DNA from: CAZEHS01 sp964424355
GTDB lineage: Bacteria; Bacillota; Clostridia; Peptostreptococcales; Acidaminobacteraceae
Direction: 5' to 3'
Assembly (NCBI GenBank): GCA_964424355.1
Contig: CAYRIO010000002.1
Coordinates: forward strand, 124,001-188,000
Length of the DNA: 64,000 nucleotides
Every line of letters starts with the position of its first letter. The first letter of the stretch is position 1. Positions 1-7,990 of the stretch are shown piece after piece. Made by a program: the position numbers and the translations under genes. The notes beneath the pieces were generated by a model that was given only the letters and a program-made list of their open reading frames with translations, did not search any database and was not told the DNA's origin.

Positions 1-1
1 C

Positions 2-1105
2 AGCACGGAGCCCATCTTTGTAGATGGGGAACTGGTAGGGGCGGTGTCCACCGACAGGGATGTCACGGAAATGACGGAGCTGTCCAAGCAGCTGGAACAC
101 GCCACCACCGCGGTGAAATATCTTGAAGATCAGGTGAAGCAGTTCACCAAAAGCAGCTTCGACGCGATTGTGGGCACCAACGAGAACCTGATGAAACGGG
201 TACGCGTGGCGGCTCAGGTGGCAAAGACGGAAGCGACCATTCTGATTTCCGGCGAAAGCGGCACCGGGAAAGAGGTTTTTTCCAGAGCGATCCACGATGC
301 CAGCGAACGGAAGGGGCTTTTTGTCCCGCTGAACTGCAGCGCCATACCGGCAGGGCTTTTCGAAAGTGAGCTGTTCGGCTATGTTGAAGGTGCCTTCACC
401 GGTGCCCGAAAAACCGGGAAGATGGGGGTTTTTGAAATCGCCAATACCGGCACAGTGTTTCTGGATGAAATCGGGGATATGCCGCTGCACATGCAGGCCA
501 AGCTCCTTCGTGTACTTCAGGAGCGGGAAGTGTACCGGGTGGGCGGTGAGAAAAGCATCAAGGTGAATACCCGGGTGATTTCTGCCTCCAACAGGGATCT
601 GAAACAAATGGTAAAGGAAGGCAAATTCCGGGAGGACCTGTACTACCGCCTGAACGTGGTGGAAATCGATCTGCCGCCTCTCCGGGAAAGACGTTCAGAT
701 ATTCCGCTCCTGATCACGGCGTTTCTCAAAGAGCTATGCGAAAAGGAAGGGCGGGCAAAACCCTTGCTGGATCAGGAAGTCGTGGCGATTTTGGAAAATT
801 ATCAGTGGGAGGGGAATGTCCGTCAGCTTAAGAATACGGTGGAGTATCTCATGGTCATGAGTCCGGAAGACCGGATTTCCCGAGAACAGATTCCTTCCTA
901 TATATTAAATGACGTTCAGCCGGGGATTGTTATCGGCGAACAGCTGCTGGATCTGACCGCGGCTGTTTCCCGGGTTGAATCGGAAACGATCCGGTTGGCC
1001 CTCGAAAAGGCGGACCAGAACCGGGCGGCGGCGGCAAAGCTGCTGAATATCCCACGGACGACACTTTACTATAAGATGCAGCAATACAATCTGAATAAGA
1101 TATGA
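2..1105 (+). CDS. prdR: PrdR, sigma-54-dependent activator of proline reductase genes (5' end outside window)
   Basis: Only the C-terminal part is present; the reading frame is open to the left window edge, so the gene starts upstream. The first residues (TEPIFVDGELVGAVSTDRDV) resemble the end of a PAS sensor domain. A full AAA+ sigma-54 interaction domain follows, with Walker A GESGTGKE, the sigma-54 contact loop GAFTGA and Walker B VFLDEIG. The C-terminus is a Fis-type helix-turn-helix (AAAAKLLNIPRTTLYYKMQQ). Its position immediately upstream of a sigma-54 promoter and prdC, facing the same way, matches the known proline-responsive activator PrdR of clostridia. The ligand is inferred from context; the sensor part is not visible. 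Confidence 0.9.
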   Translation, partial: STEPIFVDGELVGAVSTDRDVTEMTELSKQLEHATTAVKYLEDQVKQFTKSSFDAIVGTNENLMKRVRVAAQVAKTEATILISGESGTGKEVFSRAIHDASERKGLFVPLNCSAIPAGLFESELFGYVEGAFTGARKTGKMGVFEIANTGTVFLDEIGDMPLHMQAKLLRVLQEREVYRVGGEKSIKVNTRVISASNRDLKQMVKEGKFREDLYYRLNVVEIDLPPLRERRSDIPLLITAFLKELCEKEGRAKPLLDQEVVAILENYQWEGNVRQLKNTVEYLMVMSPEDRISREQIPSYILNDVQPGIVIGEQLLDLTAAVSRVESETIRLALEKADQNRAAAAKLLNIPRTTLYYKMQQYNLNKI

Positions 1106-1112
1106 CTAAAAA

Positions 1113-1149
1113 CCGACACCGTCTAAAAATAGACAGTGTCGGTTTTTTT
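1113..1149 (+). terminator. Rho-independent terminator of prdR
   Basis: CCGACAC (1113-1119) pairs with GTGTCGG (1136-1142), and the inner GTCTA pairs with TAGAC around an AAAA loop. A run of seven T follows. The inner part of the hairpin is the same motif as the palindrome at 1212-1227, so the element may also be an activator site. Confidence 0.85.
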
Positions 1150-1211
1150 ACGTATACCCGTTCAAAATACTGAGTTAAGTCGAAAGCGCTCTTGATTTGA
1201 GGGGCGAATAC

Positions 1212-1227
1212 CGTCTAAATTTAGACG
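1212..1227. promoter_or_regulatory. Perfect 16-bp palindrome, candidate PrdR upstream activating site
   Basis: CGTCTAAATTTAGACG is a perfect palindrome about 100 bp upstream of the sigma-54 promoter of prdC, the usual distance for an enhancer-binding protein site. A near copy, CGTCTAAAAATAGACA, lies at 1120-1135 in the prdR terminator. The palindrome is seen directly; binding by PrdR is inferred. Confidence 0.6.
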
Positions 1228-1325
1228 TTAATCTTTTGTCGAAGAAAAGGGTTTCAGACCATGAAGAAACCGAATACATTGGTAACAGCCATTCGTAAAC
1301 CTTATAGGACGGCTGTTAAAACTTT

Positions 1326-1340
1326 GGCATGCAACTTGCT
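1326..1340 (+). promoter_or_regulatory. Sigma-54 (-24/-12) promoter of the prd operon
   Basis: TTGGCATGCAACTTGCT contains GG (1326-1327) and GC (1338-1339) separated by exactly 10 nt, as the TGGCAC-N5-TTGCW consensus demands. It lies 45-60 nt before the prdC start and downstream of an activator gene with a GAFTGA loop. Confidence 0.8.
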
Positions 1341-1384
1341 CTATAAAGGCAGTGTAACTGAAATACATGTGAGGAGGTGAACAA

Positions 1385-2668
1385 ATGAAGATCCGAATTC
1401 CTTTAAAACAGCATGTAGGGAAACCATGTACCCCAGTGGTGGCATTACAGGATGTTGTTGTTAAAGGGCAGTTGATTGCAGTGCCCAGTGGTCTTGGCGC
1501 AAACATTCATGCCAGCGTGAGCGGCGTAATCTGCGAGATCACGGAAAACGATGTCGCTATCCTGATGGATGCGGAGCAGCCAGTTGATTATCAGCGAATT
1601 CCGGAAACTGCGACCCATCTGGAAGCCATTGAGGATGCGGGTGTAGTTGGCGCAGGTGGTGCCGGATTTCCAACCCATGTGAAGCTGAAAAGCCCCATCA
1701 CTGGTGGAACGGTCATCATTAACGCAGCGGAATGTGAACCCATCCTGAAACATAACATGGCAGTTTCTGCTGAATATCCCGAGCGTATCCTTCGGGGATT
1801 AAAATACGTGATGGAGATTGTCGGTGCGGCTGAGGGTGTTATCGCCATCAAGCCAAAGAATCGCAAGGCGCTGTTGGCCTTGGGGAAAGCCTGTATGGGT
1901 GATCCAACTGTCAGTGTGAAGTATCTGCCGGAAATTTATCCTGCCGGTGATGAACGGGTGATCATCCGTGAAATCATGGGGGTTGAATTGGAGCCGGGCG
2001 CGTTGCCTTCTGTGGCGAATGCGGTGGTCCTCAATGTGGAGACGGTGAAAAATATCACTGCAGCCATTGAAGATCGCAAGCCCGTAATCACCAAGGATAT
2101 CACAGTTGGCGGTCGGGTGAAGGATGCCCGTGAAGGAGTCGCTTTTGCCGATGTTCCTATTGGAATGCCGGTTGACACATATATCAAGCAGGCTGGAGGC
2201 TTTGTAGAGCCCTATGGCGAAATCGTCTTAGGAGGACCATTCACCGGAAAAGTGGGTGAATTGGAAAGCCCGGTTACCAAAACTCTGGGAGGGGTGTTGG
2301 TAGCAATGCCGTTTCCCTCTGAAAAGAGAAAAGTGGGAATCATAGCCTGTGAGTGCGGTGCTCAAGAAGAGCGGCTGCGAGAAATTGCAGCGGGGATGGG
2401 GGCCGAAGTGGTCGCCGAAACCAAATGCAAACGGATGGTTGAGGTTGGCGGCAGATTCCGATGTGAGAAGCCTGGAAGCTGTCCCGGACAAACTGAAAAA
2501 GTTTTAGAGCTTAGAAAGAAAGGTGCCCAGGTGATTCTCACTGGAACCTGTGAGGACTGAACTAACACGGTCATGAAAGTGGCTCCCAGTTTGGGAGTCC
2601 CGGTGTATCACAGCACAGACCATGTTCTCAGAGCCTCCGGCCATCGATTGTATCGCAGACTTAAATAA
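1385..2668 (+). CDS. prdC: PrdC, RnfC-like electron-transfer selenoprotein of proline reductase (in-frame UGA = Sec392)
   Basis: Residues 1-350 follow the RnfC/NADH-dehydrogenase-type fold, including the glycine-rich GAGGAGFPTHVK stretch and the NAAECEPIL motif, but the two C-terminal ferredoxin clusters of RnfC are absent. The frame meets TGA at 2558-2560 within GTCED-TGA-TNTVMKVAP and then stays open for 35 more conserved-looking codons to TAA at 2666-2668. Reading TGA as selenocysteine gives a 427-residue protein with a CxxU redox motif (C389, U392), as known for clostridial PrdC. A hairpin lies 20 nt downstream of the UGA. The start has the ribosome site GAGGAGGTG. The likely role is passing electrons from NADH to the PrdA/PrdB reductase. 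Confidence 0.92.
2581..2600 (+). promoter_or_regulatory. SECIS-like hairpin of prdC
   Basis: CTCCCA (2583-2588) pairs with TGGGAG (2592-2597) across a 3-nt GTT loop, and GG (2581-2582) pairs with CC (2599-2600) with T2598 bulged out. It starts 20 nt after the UGA, the distance range of bacterial SECIS elements read by SelB. Confidence 0.6.
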
Positions 2669-2686
2669 TCAAATGGAGGATGAGAC

Positions 2687-4561
2687 ATGTCTATTACTGC
2701 TGAAACAGCCCAGGCTCATGCAAATGACCCAGCTGTGACCTGTTGTCGGTTTGAAGCCGGTACAGTGATTGCTCCCAGTAACCTTGAAGATCCGGCTATC
2801 TTGCCAGACCTTGAGGATTCCGGGCTTTTGAAAATGCCAGAAAACGGTTTGAAAATCGGAGAGGTTCTCGGTGCGAAATTGAAAGTCACTGTAGATGCCT
2901 TGACACCTTTGACAGCGGATCTTCTGGAGGGTGTTGTGAGCGCAAGCGCTCCTGTTGCGGCTGAAGTTGCTGCAGCGGCTCCTGCAGCTGTTGTTGCTCC
3001 TGCTCCGCAGGCTGCAGCCACTTATAGCGCAGGCTCCGGAAGCATTAAGATTTCCATCGGCGAAGGCAAGAACATCATGCTGGAAATCCCCTTGGGAATC
3101 GCTCCTGCCATGGGAATCCCTGCAGGCGCGGTTCAGGAAGTTGCTGCTCCAGTGGTTGCAGCTGCGGTTGCTCCTGCTGTTGTAAAAGAAGAGAACAAGC
3201 TGATCCGTCAGCTGGTTCGCAAGCATTTCAAAATTGAGAAAGTTGAGCTTGGCGATGTAACGAAGATTGACGGCACGACGCTGATCATCCGAAAAGACAT
3301 CTGTGCCGACGCTCTTAAAACACAGCACCTTGTGACTGACATCAAGTTTGAAATCGTTACACCTGATAAATACAATACTTATTCTGAAACCATCATGGAT
3401 GTTCAGCCCATTGCCACGAAAGAATCCGGCAAGCTTGGCGACGGCGTAACCCGTGTTCTTGATGGCGTTGTCATGGTTCTTACCGGTGTGGACGAAAACC
3501 GCGTTCAAATCGGTGAATTCGGTTCTTCCGAAGGCGAAATGGACAAGAACATCATGTTCGGCCGTCCTGGCTGCCCTGATAAAGGCGAGATCCTGATCAA
3601 AGCAGAAGTTGTAATCCAGGCCCACACGAACATGGAGCGTCCAGGTCCTTTGGCTGCCCACCTTGCCTGTGACTTCATCACAGACGAAATCCGTAAAGCA
3701 CTGAAAGAGGCGTCTGAGTCTCTGGTCGTTGCTACGGAAGAATTCCAGCAAGTTCGTAGAACTGGCCGCAAGAAAATCGTCATCGTCAAAGAGATCATGG
3801 GCCAAGGCGCTATGCATGATAACTTGATCTTGCCGGTTGAGCCAGTAGGCACTTTGGGCGCGAAGCCCAACGTTGACCTTGGCAACCTGCCCATCGCCAT
3901 TGCTCCTACAGAAGTCATCGATGGCGCAATCCACGCGTTGACCTGCATCGGGCCTGCTTCCAAGGAAATGAGCCGCCACTACTTCAGAGAGCCTTTGGTA
4001 CTGGCTGCTATGGCTGATGAAGAGCTGGACCTTGCAACGGTAATCTTCGTAGGTTCTCCTCAGGTAAACAATGAGAAGTTCTACGTATCCGATCGTCTGG
4101 GGATGATGATTGAAGCCATGGACGTTGATGGCGTAATCATCACAACTGAAGGCTTCGGAAACAACCACATCGATTTTGCTGCGCACCACGAGCAAGTGGG
4201 TATGCGTGGGATCCCCGTTGTTGGGATGTCTTTCTCCGCTACTCAAGGGGCCCTGGTTGTCGGTAACAAGTACATGACGCACATGGTTGACAACAATAAA
4301 TCCAAGCAGGGTATTGAGAACGAGATTCTTGCGAACAATACACTGTGTCCTGAAGATGCTGTCCGTGCCCTTACGATGCTTAAAGCAGCGATTGCCGGCG
4401 AGCCTGTGAAGGAAGCCGAGCGCAAGTTCAACAGCAACGTAAAGACTGGGAACATTGAGCGAATCCAGGAAACTACGGGCGTTAAGTTTGAGCGGGTTGA
4501 GAATGAGCAAATTCTTCAAAAAAGCAAAAAGCGGGCTGAAATCTACGAAGTGGAAGCATAA
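2687..4561 (+). CDS. prdA: PrdA, D-proline reductase proprotein (pyruvoyl precursor)
   Basis: A 624-residue precursor. D-proline reductase reduces D-proline to 5-aminovalerate; PrdA is known to self-cleave before a Cys that becomes a pyruvoyl group. Here the site is LT/CIGPASKE with Cys420 (codon 3944-3946), leaving a C-terminal piece of 205 residues, as expected for the small pyruvoyl subunit. The N-terminal region has a CC pair near residue 20 and an Ala/Pro/Val-rich linker around residues 85-165. The RBS is GGAGG and codon choice is strongly biased, which suggests high expression. The catalytic partner is PrdB, two genes downstream. Confidence 0.95.
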   Translation: MSITAETAQAHANDPAVTCCRFEAGTVIAPSNLEDPAILPDLEDSGLLKMPENGLKIGEVLGAKLKVTVDALTPLTADLLEGVVSASAPVAAEVAAAAPAAVVAPAPQAAATYSAGSGSIKISIGEGKNIMLEIPLGIAPAMGIPAGAVQEVAAPVVAAAVAPAVVKEENKLIRQLVRKHFKIEKVELGDVTKIDGTTLIIRKDICADALKTQHLVTDIKFEIVTPDKYNTYSETIMDVQPIATKESGKLGDGVTRVLDGVVMVLTGVDENRVQIGEFGSSEGEMDKNIMFGRPGCPDKGEILIKAEVVIQAHTNMERPGPLAAHLACDFITDEIRKALKEASESLVVATEEFQQVRRTGRKKIVIVKEIMGQGAMHDNLILPVEPVGTLGAKPNVDLGNLPIAIAPTEVIDGAIHALTCIGPASKEMSRHYFREPLVLAAMADEELDLATVIFVGSPQVNNEKFYVSDRLGMMIEAMDVDGVIITTEGFGNNHIDFAAHHEQVGMRGIPVVGMSFSATQGALVVGNKYMTHMVDNNKSKQGIENEILANNTLCPEDAVRALTMLKAAIAGEPVKEAERKFNSNVKTGNIERIQETTGVKFERVENEQILQKSKKRAEIYEVEA

Positions 4562-4564
4562 ACC

Positions 4565-4840
4565 ATGGCAGTCGATCAGCTGCAATATGCATACAACCCC
4601 TCTTATTTCGAGGGAATCATTGTGGAGATTTCCGATGGTGCAGTTGCCATTGATTTAAAGGGTCGTCTGGGGTATTTCAAAATGCCCAAGCGGATGCTGA
4701 TCTGCAATGAAGAGTTGAAACTGGGACAAGAGGTGGGGTTCATCATGAGTTACCCCGAAGTCCTTGGACCGGAAGTAAACCAAAATTATTTGGATAAACT
4801 GAATCGGACTACAGAAAATAAAGAGGAGGGTGACGCATGA
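4565..4840 (+). CDS. Small conserved prd-operon protein (CBO2463/CBO2479-type domain)
   Basis: A 91-residue soluble protein between prdA and prdB, starting 3 nt after the prdA stop and overlapping the prdB start (ATGA). It has a charged tail and no membrane segment. From memory of the family, small proteins of this type (named after Clostridium botulinum CBO2463/CBO2479) accompany proline reductase genes. The sequence gives no catalytic motif. A role in assembly, maturation or as an accessory subunit is an inference from tight translational coupling. Family membership is likely but not verified here. Confidence 0.7.
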   Translation: MAVDQLQYAYNPSYFEGIIVEISDGAVAIDLKGRLGYFKMPKRMLICNEELKLGQEVGFIMSYPEVLGPEVNQNYLDKLNRTTENKEEGDA

Positions 4841-5562
4841 GCCTGACAATCGTCAAGGGACTTCAGAGCGAAATCTATGTTCCCATTACACCACCGCCGG
4901 TCTGGACACCGGTGACAAAACCCCTGAAAGAGATGCGGATCGCTATGGCAACTGCAGCTGGGGTACATTTGAAATCAGATAAGCGATTCAATTTCGCCGG
5001 CGATTTTTCTTACCGTATGATCCCTGGAGATGCTTCCGTGGATGATATGATGGTTTCCCACGGCGGATACGATAACGGCGATGTCAACAAAGACATCAAC
5101 TGCATGTTCCCCCTGGATCGTCTTCGGGAACTGGCTGCTGAGGGTTATATCGGCAGCGTTGCTCCGGAGCACTTCGGCTTCATGGGTGGCGGCGGAGACC
5201 AACAGAAATTCACAGAAGAGACAGGCCCAGAAATTGCCCGTCGCCTGAAAGCAGAAGGCGTCGATGGCGTTCTTCTCACCGCCGGGTGAGGGACTTGCCA
5301 CCGCTCTGCCGTGATCGTGCAGAGAGCCATTGAAGAGGCCGGTATCCCTACAATCATTATCGCCGCCCTTCCGCCGGTTGTCCGGCAAAACGGTACCCCC
5401 CGTGCAGTTGCACCGTTGGTACCGATGGGAGCAAACGCTGGTGCACCCAATGATATCCCCATGCAAACAGCGATTGTCCGTGATACACTGAAATACCTCA
5501 TCGAAATCACAAGCGCAGGAAAAATCGTACCACTGCCTTACGAATACCACGCAAAAGTATAA
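4837..5562 (+). CDS. prdB: PrdB, selenocysteine-containing subunit of D-proline reductase (in-frame UGA = Sec151)
   Basis: A frame of 150 codons ends in TGA at 5287-5289 within LLTAG-TGA-GTCHRSAVIV and continues in the same frame to TAA at 5560-5562. Read as selenocysteine, it gives a 241-residue protein of about 26 kDa, matching the known PrdB subunit whose Sec residue attacks the C-N bond of proline. A 6-bp hairpin follows the UGA. The RBS is GAGGAGGG and the start overlaps the previous gene by 4 nt. A caller that treats UGA as stop would split this into two fragments (4837-5289 and 5311-5562). Confidence 0.95.
5304..5324 (+). promoter_or_regulatory. SECIS-like hairpin of prdB
   Basis: CTCTGC (5304-5309) pairs perfectly with GCAGAG (5319-5324), and an inner CG/CG pair can form with T5318 bulged. 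It begins 15 nt after the UGA. The bulged U on the 3' side resembles the prdC hairpin. Confidence 0.6.
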
Positions 5563-5573
5563 AGGTGAACCCC

Positions 5574-6332
5574 ATGGAGACGGTGCAAAGAACGCTGACA
5601 ATCCGACAGTTCCACATCAATCAGGTGCTGTTGGGTGACAGGTGTGCCGTCTCTTCGGGGTATCTGACTTTAGACCAAAAGTTGCCGCAAAAACTGGCAG
5701 AAGGTGACGCGCGGATTGACAGCATATCGGTCCGCGTCATCACCCCTGCAGAACGAAAATGCTATACAGACACCATCATGGATGTGATCCCGATTTCCAC
5801 GAAGGCCCTCGGGCGCCTTGGGGAAGGGATTACGCATACCCTGACAGGGGCCTACATGGTACTTTGCGGCTGTGATTCCGAGGGGAAGCAGATGGCTGAA
5901 TTCGGATCCTCCGAAGGGACACTGAGTGAGCAAATGATTCTGGGCCGGGCAGGAACGCCTGGCGAGACTGATCTGATAATTCACATGACGGTTGTGCTCA
6001 AGCCCGGAGTGATTGGCGAACAGCGGATTGCTCCAGATTTGATCCACCAGACTGCCGATACATACCTGCAGTCCATCCGGAACGTGTTAAAAGAACTGGA
6101 AGCGCGGGAAGCAACAAGCAGCAATGTTTATAAGGATAGGATCCGCCATGGCGGCAAGCGTGTTATCCTGATCAAACAGATAGGCGGTCAGGGCGCCATG
6201 CACGATAACCGAATATTGCCTGAGGAACCGTCCGGCTTTTCCGGCGGACATTCCAATATCGATATGGGAAATATTCCAATCATTCTATCTCCCAATGAAT
6301 ATCGCGACGGCGCAATCCGCGCAATGACTTAG
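5574..6332 (+). CDS. prdD: PrdD, PrdA-related protein matching the PrdA region before the cleavage site
   Basis: 252 residues, collinear with PrdA from about residue 190 to 419. Shared blocks include TDTIMDVIPI (PrdA ETIMDVQPI), EFGSSEG, QGAMHDN and the terminal DGAIRAMT (PrdA DGAIHALT). The stop falls exactly where PrdA is cut before its pyruvoyl Cys, so PrdD lacks that Cys. ATG at 5574 is chosen because AAAGGTG lies 6 nt before it; a GTG at 5565 is the alternative. The family is known from prd operons, but its biochemical role is not settled. It may be a structural or assembly relative of PrdA. Confidence 0.85.
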   Translation: METVQRTLTIRQFHINQVLLGDRCAVSSGYLTLDQKLPQKLAEGDARIDSISVRVITPAERKCYTDTIMDVIPISTKALGRLGEGITHTLTGAYMVLCGCDSEGKQMAEFGSSEGTLSEQMILGRAGTPGETDLIIHMTVVLKPGVIGEQRIAPDLIHQTADTYLQSIRNVLKELEAREATSSNVYKDRIRHGGKRVILIKQIGGQGAMHDNRILPEEPSGFSGGHSNIDMGNIPIILSPNEYRDGAIRAMT

Positions 6333-6340
6333 GAGGCAGC

Positions 6341-6817
6341 ATGGGAATTGGACCTTCTACGAAAGAGACAACCCTGCATCACTTCAGGGATCCGCTGCTG
6401 GACATTTTAGACAAGGACACCGATATCGACCTGTTGGGCGTCATGCTGGTGGGAACGCCACAGGACAATGCCGATAAGCATTTTGTCGGTACGCGGGTGG
6501 CCCAATGGACAGAGGCCATGCGTGCTGACGGCGCGATTGTTTCAGTGGATGGTTGGGGAAATTCACATGTGGATTACGCCAACACCCTGGAAGAAATCGG
6601 GATCAGAGGCATACCGGTGGTGGGTCTGAGTTTTATAGGTGTCCAGGCTCGCTTTGTCGTAACGAACAAATATATGGATACCATTGTAGACTTGAATAAA
6701 TCCGCAAAGGGTATTGAAACAGAAGTGGTTGGCGAAAACACGGCAGATGCGCTGGATGCCAGAAAGGCTGTAGCGCTGCTCAAGTTGAAGATGAAAGCGA
6801 AGGGAGCACAAAAATGA
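6341..6817 (+). CDS. prdE: PrdE, PrdA-related protein matching the PrdA region after the cleavage site
   Basis: 158 residues. The N-terminus MGIGPSTKETTLHHFRDPL aligns with PrdA CIGPASKEMSRHYFREPL, the first residues of the pyruvoyl subunit, with Met in place of the active Cys. The block NSHVDYA...GIRGIPVVGLSF and the C-terminal NKYMDTIVDLNKSAKGIETE also match PrdA. No pyruvoyl group can form, so catalysis like that of PrdA is unlikely. The RBS is AGGAGG; the gene starts 8 nt after prdD and overlaps prdF by 4 nt. Confidence 0.85.
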   Translation: MGIGPSTKETTLHHFRDPLLDILDKDTDIDLLGVMLVGTPQDNADKHFVGTRVAQWTEAMRADGAIVSVDGWGNSHVDYANTLEEIGIRGIPVVGLSFIGVQARFVVTNKYMDTIVDLNKSAKGIETEVVGENTADALDARKAVALLKLKMKAKGAQK

Positions 6818-7818
6818 AATTTATCCGAAGCATTCACGCCATTGATTCACACACCATGGGAGAACCGACCCGTATTGTAATCGGGGGCATTCCTAAGATT
6901 CCAGGGAACACCATGGTAGAGAAAAAAGAGTACCTTGAAAAGAACCTGGATAACTTGCGAACAGCTATCATGCTGGAGCCACGGGGTCACGCGGACATGT
7001 TCGGTTCAATCATCACAGAGCCCTGCATGAAGGAAGCTGATTTCGGAATCATCTTCATGGATGGCGGCGGTTACCTGAACATGTGCGGCCATGGTTCCAT
7101 CGGAGCGATGACAATCGCTGTTGAAACGGGCATGGTAGAACCTGTAGAGCCAGTAACACATATCAAGATGGAAGCACCGGCGGGGCTGATCCTTGGCGAA
7201 GTTAAAGTTGAGAACGGCAAAGCGCGGGAAGTCTCTATTGTCAATGTTCCTGCATTCCTTTACAAATCCGATGTAGCCATCCAGGTTCCAGGCCTTGGCG
7301 AAATCAAAGTGGATATATCCTTCGGCGGCAGCTTCTTTGTCCTGGTGTCTGCAGATCAGCTGGGCGTTGAAGTTGACGCGAAGAACATCAACAAATTGCG
7401 GGATCTTGGGCTTCAAATTCGTGAAATTGTTAACAAAACAGTTCCGATGCAGCACCCGACACTGAGCCACATCAAAACTGCGGACTTGGTTGAGATCTAT
7501 GGCAAGCCTCAGCATCCGGAAGCACACTACAAGAACGTGGTTGTATTCGGAAACGGAAATATCGACCGTTCCCCTTGCGGAACGGGCACCAGCGCAAAAA
7601 TGGCTACACTTTACAGCAAAGGCCACTTGAAAGTTGGGGAGCAATTCGTTTATGAAAGTATTCTTGGGACGCTCTTCAAAGGGATGATCCTGGATACCCT
7701 CAAAGTAGGCGAGTTTGACGCCATAACGCCACAAATCACAGGCTCTGCGTATATCACTGGCTTCAACCATTTTGTCATTGATGAGGCGGATCCATTAAAA
7801 TACGGATTTGCGCTGTAG
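6814..7818 (+). CDS. prdF: PrdF, proline racemase
   Basis: 334 residues, full length for the proline racemase / hydroxyproline epimerase family. Both catalytic cysteines are present: Cys91 in NMCGHGSIG and Cys255 in SPCGTGTSAKMA, the classic two-base pair. The enzyme converts L-proline into the D-form used by PrdA/PrdB in the cytoplasm. The start overlaps the prdE stop (ATGA), so it is translationally coupled and is the last gene of the prdC-F operon. The short segment after it holds a promoter, not an obvious terminator. Confidence 0.95.
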   Translation: MKFIRSIHAIDSHTMGEPTRIVIGGIPKIPGNTMVEKKEYLEKNLDNLRTAIMLEPRGHADMFGSIITEPCMKEADFGIIFMDGGGYLNMCGHGSIGAMTIAVETGMVEPVEPVTHIKMEAPAGLILGEVKVENGKAREVSIVNVPAFLYKSDVAIQVPGLGEIKVDISFGGSFFVLVSADQLGVEVDAKNINKLRDLGLQIREIVNKTVPMQHPTLSHIKTADLVEIYGKPQHPEAHYKNVVVFGNGNIDRSPCGTGTSAKMATLYSKGHLKVGEQFVYESILGTLFKGMILDTLKVGEFDAITPQITGSAYITGFNHFVIDEADPLKYGFAL

Positions 7819-7843
7819 CCACAAATTTTTATAATGCAAACGC

Positions 7844-7872
7844 TTGCAAAGTGCTATGTATTAGAATATAAT
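7844..7872 (+). promoter_or_regulatory. Sigma-A promoter of the TSUP permease gene
   Basis: TTGCAA (7844-7849), a 17-nt spacer and TATAAT (7867-7872). A perfect -10 box with ideal spacing between prdF and the permease suggests that the permease has its own promoter besides any read-through from prd. Confidence 0.75.
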
Positions 7873-7875
7873 ATG

Positions 7876-7952
7876 ACCGATACAACTAAAATTATTTAGT
7901 GTTTGGTCATCGGTACTGTGGTTTCAGCACCAACACTGTGCTCTGCACGGTG
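7876..7952 (+). other. Structured 5' leader of the permease mRNA
   Basis: Two hairpins fit the sequence: ACCGAT (7876-7881) with ATCGGT (7909-7914) enclosing ACTAAA/TTTAGT (7885-7890/7895-7900), then CACTGTGC (7934-7941) with GCACGGTG (7945-7952, one G-T pair). No U-run follows either, so they are not simple terminators. Their function is unknown. Confidence 0.4.
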
Positions 7953-7990
7953 AGCATTCATACTTCACACTTTTATGAGGAGGAACGACA

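Noticed and set aside
1237..1243. Single TGTCGAA (Spo0A-box core) before prdC
   Set aside because: One 7-mer match is expected by chance in a region of this size; unlike 45761-45780 it is not repeated.
2669..4585. 638-codon open frame on the minus strand covering all of prdA
   Set aside because: It mirrors prdA codon bias, has no RBS or family motif, and prdA is certain.
7819..7990. Known riboswitch in the permease leader
   Set aside because: Two hairpins are visible, but no conserved core of a riboswitch class I know could be matched.
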